A stretch of DNA of 64,000 nt from NCBI GenBank assembly GCA_963676075.2, contig CAXXNZ010000025.1:160108-224107 (forward strand), in the 5' to 3' direction. Shown in pieces: positions 59,631-64,000 of this stretch. The DNA is from JAHJQZ01 sp963676075. GTDB taxonomy: Bacteria; Pseudomonadota; Alphaproteobacteria; Rhizobiales; Devosiaceae. The translations under genes were made by a program, and so were the position numbers. Each line of letters opens with the position of its first letter. Positions within the stretch are counted from its first letter, which is position 1. The notes under the pieces are model-generated. The model was not told where the DNA came from. It saw only the letters and a list, made by a program, of their open reading frames with translations, and searched no databases.

Positions 59631-62435
59631 TCACAGGCTCGCGGCGATATCGACAAGCCGTGCCATTTCGGCCTTGTAGCCGTTTTCGTCGGCGCCGCGC
59701 GCACCGCGCGCCAGCGCCGCGATATCGGCCCAATCCCAACCAGCAAGTGACGGATTGTCCCTCAGCTTTTGTCCGAAGGCGGCGACCGCAGCGGCAAAGC
59801 GTGCCGAATCAGCTGCGTCGGAGATTCGTGCCAACGCATTAGCGGCCAGCACCGTCTCGGTCATCAGCTCGCTGTCGTCAGCACCACCGGGCTTGTAGCG
59901 CAGCTTGACGAAGGCGAGTTCGCCATTGGCGCCCTCCTCTGCCGCCGCCGCATCCGCGCCATAGCGCAAGGGGTCGTTGAGCACGGCATCCGAGCCAACC
60001 GGCGTGATTTCATAAAGAGCCGTCACCGAATGACCGGAGCCGATATCGCCGGCATCGACCGCATCATTGTTGAAGTCCTCGGAGTTGAGCGCCCGGGTCT
60101 CGTAGCCGATCAACCGGTATTCGGCGATTTCGGCCGGGTTGAACTCAACCTGGATCTTGACGTCGCGGGCAATGGTGACAAGCGACGCGCCAACCTCGTC
60201 GGCCAACACCTTGCGGGCTTCCGCGAAGCTGTCGATATAGGCCGCCGTGCCATTGCCGTTCTGGGCCAGCGCCTGCATCGTCGCATCATCGAGGTTGCCC
60301 GAACCGAACCCGAGCACACTGAGGAAGATGCCGCTATCGCGCTTCCCGGCGATGAAACGCTCCAGGGCGTCCGGATCGTCGATGCCGACGTTGAAATCAC
60401 CATCAGTGGCAAGGATCACCCGATTGGTGCCAGCATCGGTTCGCGCTTGAGCCGCAAGCTCATAGGCCAGTTCGATGCCGGCGGCGCCGGCTGTGGAGCC
60501 ACCGGGCGTCAGGTCATTGAGCGCCGCCCTGATCTTCACCTTGTCGCTGGCCGGCGTGGGGTCCAGCACGACGCCCGCCGAGCCGGCATAGGCAACGATC
60601 GCCACCGTATCGGTGTCATTCAGCTGGCCGAGCAACACCTCGAAGCTCTTCTTCAGGAGTGGCAGCTTGTCGGGCGCATCCATTGACCCGGAGGTGTCGA
60701 CGAGAAAGACGATAGTAGCCGGGGGCCTGTCCTCGGGCGGCAACCGATAGCCCTGGATGCCGATGCGCAGCAATTGCGTACCTTCGTTCCACGGCGTCGG
60801 GAACACGGACGTGTGGATCGCGAAGGGGACGTCGATGCTCTCGGGGCCTTCATAGCCGTAATCGAAATAGTTGATCATCTCTTCGACGCGGACCGCATCG
60901 GCCTGTGGCCGCGCACCTTCAAGCAACATGCGCCGGACATAGGAATAAGCGGCAGTATCGACATCGACAGAGAAGGTCGAGACCGGCTGCTCACGCACCG
61001 ACAGAGTGCGACCATCTTCGAATGTCGTGAAAACATCGCCCTCGCCCGGAGAGAGCATGCGGCCTGACCGACCGCCGCCGGCGAACATCGGCGCCGGCGC
61101 CATGGCCAGGTTCATCTGCTTCATCACCAAAGGCGCCGCATCGGCCATGACACTTTCCTCCGCGAGAGGAATCTCCATGTCCGAGCTCGCCAGCACTGCG
61201 TCGCGCGGATCGGACAGACGACCGACAAACAGCAGGGCGCCGGAGCTGCGGTCGGCAATGGCGAACAGAAACGGCCGGTCGACGCGGATCTCGCGCGGCT
61301 CGGCCTGGTCCATGATCGCAGCGACGGCCATTTCGACTGCCGTCACCGCGGCGGCTTCGGTACCCGCCTCGTTCACCTCGATCATCGCCTTGTGCTTGGC
61401 TTGCGAAATGTAGAGCGGAACACCCTCGTCGGCGGAAATACCGCTGAAATCGGCACTGTCGGGATCGAATGGTGCGCTCAGGCCCATCGACTTGAGAGCC
61501 GGGATCAACCCTGCTCCGTAGTCGAACGAGAATTTCGGCAGGCTCAGGTGGATGCGTTCGGGCTCAACCGCGTCGAGCATGTCGAGGAGCGAGGCATATT
61601 CCGCCGCAGAAATCGCCAACGGCACATTGCCCATCCCGCCCCAGGCCTTGGGAAGGACGATGATCATTTCGAGATTACCGCCGGAATAGGGCAAGGCCAG
61701 CGCGGTATAGGTGCCCATGTCGAGCGTGCGCAGCGACAAGGTCTTGTGCATCATCGGCACCTGGATGATGTCCGCCGCGCTCATGTGGAAGGATGCGGCG
61801 CGGGTTGCATCGGTATCGAAGACGCTCTGCCAGCCCGCCTTGAAATCGATGGCATTGAGCAGCACCGCCACCGACAACGGATCGAGTTGATCGAGGATGG
61901 TGTCGATCTTGCCATCGGTTTTGGCGCTGACCCAGGAATTGACATCGGCAGGATCGGAGCCGGAGAAGAGCTCGGCATCGAAATCGCTGGCCACAAGCGC
62001 GCGATAGGCGTCGCTGACCATCTCGCCACGCGCCGACAGATACAGCCCGTTGGCAATCGCGATCGAGGCGTCTTCAGTCGAGGCGCGCCGGGTCACCAGA
62101 TCGGCGAGCTCGGAATTGACAGTGCCGATCGTGTCCGGCAACCAGTCGAGACCGAGCCTGTCAGCCATTTCACTGGCCGTCGTTCCCCGCGCACCGGCAT
62201 AGGCCATGGACAAGGCGGTGCCGATCGAGAATGGCGACACAACGATATTGCCGTCGGTCTTGCCGGCAAGATCGTCGAACAGCGCGATTCCGTCCTCGTT
62301 ATAGGCCTCGGCCAGGCGGCGCGTGTCCTCGTCCGCTTCGGCAGCAGAGGGCAGGATGGCAAAACCGCTGAGCGCTGCACCCAGAATGGCGGGTGCCACG
62401 ATCGTCTTGCGAAACAGCTGTGTGATTGGTGTCAT
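59631..62435 (-). CDS. Exported serpin fused to a von Willebrand factor A domain protein
   Basis: The 934-residue product starts with a signal peptide (about residues 1-34). Residues about 38-405 are a serpin: NIVVSPFSIGTALSMAYAGA, FKAGWQSVFD, the inhibitory hinge VNEAGTEAAAVTA (about 352-365) and the signature DRPFLFAIADRSSGALLFVG. The reactive loop beyond the hinge is rich in Ala and Val, suggesting inhibition of an elastase- or subtilisin-like protease. Residues about 480-934 form a YfbK-type VWA protein: VDVDTAAYSYVRRMLLEGA, the MIDAS sequence DTSGSM (about 578), TDGDFNVG and a C-terminal DUF3520-like region. ATG 62435 has GAGGGAG upstream and starts the signal peptide. The two halves are continuous in one frame with a Met- and Ala-rich linker between. 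The function of the fusion is unknown. Confidence 0.85.
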   Translation of the reverse strand: MTPITQLFRKTIVAPAILGAALSGFAILPSAAEADEDTRRLAEAYNEDGIALFDDLAGKTDGNIVVSPFSIGTALSMAYAGARGTTASEMADRLGLDWLPDTIGTVNSELADLVTRRASTEDASIAIANGLYLSARGEMVSDAYRALVASDFDAELFSGSDPADVNSWVSAKTDGKIDTILDQLDPLSVAVLLNAIDFKAGWQSVFDTDATRAASFHMSAADIIQVPMMHKTLSLRTLDMGTYTALALPYSGGNLEMIIVLPKAWGGMGNVPLAISAAEYASLLDMLDAVEPERIHLSLPKFSFDYGAGLIPALKSMGLSAPFDPDSADFSGISADEGVPLYISQAKHKAMIEVNEAGTEAAAVTAVEMAVAAIMDQAEPREIRVDRPFLFAIADRSSGALLFVGRLSDPRDAVLASSDMEIPLAEESVMADAAPLVMKQMNLAMAPAPMFAGGGRSGRMLSPGEGDVFTTFEDGRTLSVREQPVSTFSVDVDTAAYSYVRRMLLEGARPQADAVRVEEMINYFDYGYEGPESIDVPFAIHTSVFPTPWNEGTQLLRIGIQGYRLPPEDRPPATIVFLVDTSGSMDAPDKLPLLKKSFEVLLGQLNDTDTVAIVAYAGSAGVVLDPTPASDKVKIRAALNDLTPGGSTAGAAGIELAYELAAQARTDAGTNRVILATDGDFNVGIDDPDALERFIAGKRDSGIFLSVLGFGSGNLDDATMQALAQNGNGTAAYIDSFAEARKVLADEVGASLVTIARDVKIQVEFNPAEIAEYRLIGYETRALNSEDFNNDAVDAGDIGSGHSVTALYEITPVGSDAVLNDPLRYGADAAAAEEGANGELAFVKLRYKPGGADDSELMTETVLAANALARISDAADSARFAAAVAAFGQKLRDNPSLAGWDWADIAALARGARGADENGYKAEMARLVDIAASL

Positions 62436-62662
62436 GAAACGGCTCCCTCTTGCCCCCGCCTCAATCGACCCCGACCCGCGGCACACGATGCCGGCCCGAT
62501 TTCGAGGCGCAAGGCTAGGGAGGGAAACCGCCGGAAATAAGGTCCGCTCCGGGCCACAGAAAGGTGCAGAAACGGCCAGAATGTGACACCGCCGCCTCGC
62601 GGCTGAGCGAGACGGCGGTGCAAATGCTGATCGTCCGTCACAGGCGGATGTGCCGGCTGGGC

Positions 62663-63790
62663 TCAGGCGTCGACGCCGCCCCAGATGGCTTCGGCGGTCT
62701 TCACCACCAGTTCGAGCTTGCGCTTCTGGTCGTCCTCGGTGATGGCGTTGCCTTCCTCGGTCGAAGCAAACCCGCATTGCGGCGCGATGCCGAGCTGGTC
62801 GAGATCGGCATATTTGCCTGCCTCGTCGAACTTGCGCTTGAGATCGTCGATGTCCTCGAGTTCGGCGGTCTTGGTGGTGATGAAGCCCGGCAGCACGCGC
62901 TTCTTCCCCTTGGGCAGAAGGCGCAAGGGCTCAAGGCCACCGGCACGATCCGAATCGTATTCCATGAAATAGATGTCGACATCGGTCTGGTTGAACACCG
63001 CATCCGCGGCCGGATCGAAACCGCCCTCGGCAACCCAGGTGGATTTGAAGTTGCCCCGGCACATATGCATGCCGATCAGCATGTCCTCAGGCCGGTCGGC
63101 GATAGCGTCGTGCATCATCTGGGCATAACGCGAGATGAGCCAGTCCGGATCCTCGCCCTTTTCCTTGCGCTCGGCGCGGATCTTCGGGTCGCACAGATAG
63201 GCAAAGAAGATGTCGTCCATCTGCAGATAGCGGCAACCTGCGGCGTAGAAGGCCTCGACGGCTTTCTTGTAGGTCGCGGTGATGTCGGCAAAATAGGCCT
63301 CGGCATCGTTTTTGTACTCGGCGACCGAGATGTCGTCCTGGGCGATGCGGAAATGGACGGCGCTCGGACCGGGAATGGAGATCTTCGGCGTCACCTTGGT
63401 GTTGGCGGCGACGAACTTGTAATGCTCCAGCATCGGATGGTCGGCCGGGAAGTCGAGCTTGCCGTTGATCACCGGCACGTCGGCATGGGTCGTGACGCCA
63501 TGGAACTGGATGCCGCCCGATTCACGCCGTTCGACGTCCAGACCATTGAGCATGCCCATGAAATCGAAATGCCACCAGGCGCGGCGGAACTCGCCGTCGG
63601 TGACGGCCATGAGGCCCGCGTCTTCCTGCATCTTGATGACGTTCCGGATCGCCTCGTCCTCGATGGCATGAAGCTCCTCGGCGGACATTGTCTTGTCCTC
63701 GAAATGCGCCTTGCGTGCCGTCTTGATGGCATCGGGCCTCAGGAAACTGCCGACCACGTCGGCGCGGAACGGAGGTGTGGGCTTGCTCAT
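62663..63790 (-). CDS. MetE-like (YxjG/YxjH family) methyltransferase
   Basis: The 375-residue product resembles the C-terminal catalytic half of cobalamin-independent methionine synthase. It has the N-terminal ADVVGSFLRPDAIK, AVTDGEFRRAWWHFDFMG, a likely Zn ligand in IGMHMCRGN (His and Cys) and the second Cys in LGIAPQCGFAST. It lacks the N-terminal half of MetE. Such short members probably transfer methyl groups to homocysteine or related thiols from other donors. The gene is single and follows a GC-rich structured leader. Which donor it uses is not evident. Confidence 0.85.
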   Translation of the reverse strand: MSKPTPPFRADVVGSFLRPDAIKTARKAHFEDKTMSAEELHAIEDEAIRNVIKMQEDAGLMAVTDGEFRRAWWHFDFMGMLNGLDVERRESGGIQFHGVTTHADVPVINGKLDFPADHPMLEHYKFVAANTKVTPKISIPGPSAVHFRIAQDDISVAEYKNDAEAYFADITATYKKAVEAFYAAGCRYLQMDDIFFAYLCDPKIRAERKEKGEDPDWLISRYAQMMHDAIADRPEDMLIGMHMCRGNFKSTWVAEGGFDPAADAVFNQTDVDIYFMEYDSDRAGGLEPLRLLPKGKKRVLPGFITTKTAELEDIDDLKRKFDEAGKYADLDQLGIAPQCGFASTEEGNAITEDDQKRKLELVVKTAEAIWGGVDA

Positions 63791-63947
63791 TGCGGCAGAT
63801 CCTCTTCGAAATGGAAATGCCCGCCGGACCGTTAGGGTCGCAGCGAGGCTGGGTCGGATCCGGCGGGACCGGCGATATTTCGCCCGTCCCGCCGATCATG
63901 ATCATCATAGGCGTTCTGCCGCATGAAGCGGCAGAGCACCAGTCTTG
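63791..63947 (-). promoter_or_regulatory. Hairpin-rich leader of the MetE-like gene
   Basis: The 157 bases hold a long-range pair CCCGCCGGA/TCCGGCGGG (63820-63828 with 63859-63867). A compact stem at 63864-63891 (CGGGAC and GTCCCG outside, GGCGA and TCGCC inside) overlaps it, so the two cannot form together. A third hairpin (63915-63935) lies behind the stop of the next gene. It may be a leader with alternative folds. It does not match any riboswitch I know. Confidence 0.4.
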
Positions 63948-64000
63948 TTACATGCCCGATTCGGCGGCCACAGCGGCCTGGGCGGCGGCATAAAGCGCCG
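63948..64000 (-). CDS. C-terminal end of an unidentified protein (partial)
   Basis: The last 53 bases read on the minus strand as ALYAAAQAAVAAESGM followed by TAA. The Ala-rich amphipathic tail fits a helix at a protein's end. The gene continues outside the window. No family can be named. Confidence 0.5.
   Translation of the reverse strand, partial: ALYAAAQAAVAAESGM

Noticed and set aside
62436..62777. N-terminal extension of the serpin-VWA protein to 62777
   Set aside because: The extension shows no domain, and the Met at 62435 starts a signal peptide with a good ribosome site.

Overview
The window looks like chromosomal DNA of an alphaproteobacterium of the order Hyphomicrobiales (rhizobia and relatives). 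The supporting genes are a PodJ-type polarity protein, an NtrC-independent FixJ-like regulator, a CycM-type cytochrome c upstream of a monofunctional prephenate dehydratase, the Alphaproteobacteria-typical TauE/TIGR02186 pair, a ligase-associated DNA repair helicase with PdeM, and RIME-like intergenic repeats. The sequence is GC-rich, so long antisense open frames are common and were treated as shadows. Genus-level placement is not possible from this alone.

Layout. 1-4.4 kb: a secreted rhodanese, a small membrane protein, a His-rich CDF metal exporter, a FixJ-like regulator whose phosphoacceptor Asp is Asn, and MscL. 4.7-10.8 kb: a PodJ-like gene broken by a one-base frameshift, then TauE/SafE, TIGR02186 and a frame-disrupted DUF3429 gene. 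10.8-15.6 kb: PdeM and the Lhr-like helicase, separated by an AAC(6')-like acetyltransferase and an acetoin reductase (BudC). 15.7-21.1 kb: a nucleoside-kinase-like protein, a YdfG-like dehydrogenase whose ribosome site sits in a hairpin, a MATE exporter, PyrD, a DUF952 protein and a LexA-like regulator without the catalytic dyad.

21.3-35.4 kb is a cobalamin (B12) corrin-ring locus: cobD, cobQ, cobB (frameshifted) and cobA on the minus strand; cbiD and cobK on the plus strand; cobM; then a minus-strand operon cbiX, cobH fusion, cobL, cobI-cbiG-cobJ fusion. A long leader before cbiX resembles the 5' half of a cobalamin riboswitch. Several genes overlap by ATGA, so they are probably translationally coupled. 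The locus mixes CobI/J/K/L/M/H (late-cobalt type) with CbiD, CbiG and CbiX (early-cobalt type).

35.5-42.8 kb holds a LacI-family regulator with a consensus operator, a cytoplasmic rhodanese, small hypothetical proteins, a TadD-like lipoprotein, a MarR-GNAT fusion with its own palindromic operator, GhrA, CycM and PheA. 43.0-53.2 kb is an L-arabinose/arabinofuranose module: an FGGY kinase, an AraC ortholog, AraA, AraD and a YtfQ-YtfR-YtfT-YjfF type sugar importer. 53.8-59.4 kb is a complete oligopeptide importer (oppABCDF). 59.6-62.4 kb encodes the most unusual protein of the window, an exported fusion of a serpin (serine protease inhibitor) and a von Willebrand factor A domain. The window ends with a MetE-like methyltransferase and the tail of another gene.

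Three otherwise conserved genes (podJ-like, DUF3429, cobB) carry frameshifts. This could be assembly error or real decay and should be checked against reads. No tRNA, rRNA, CRISPR array, prophage or insertion sequence was recognised.
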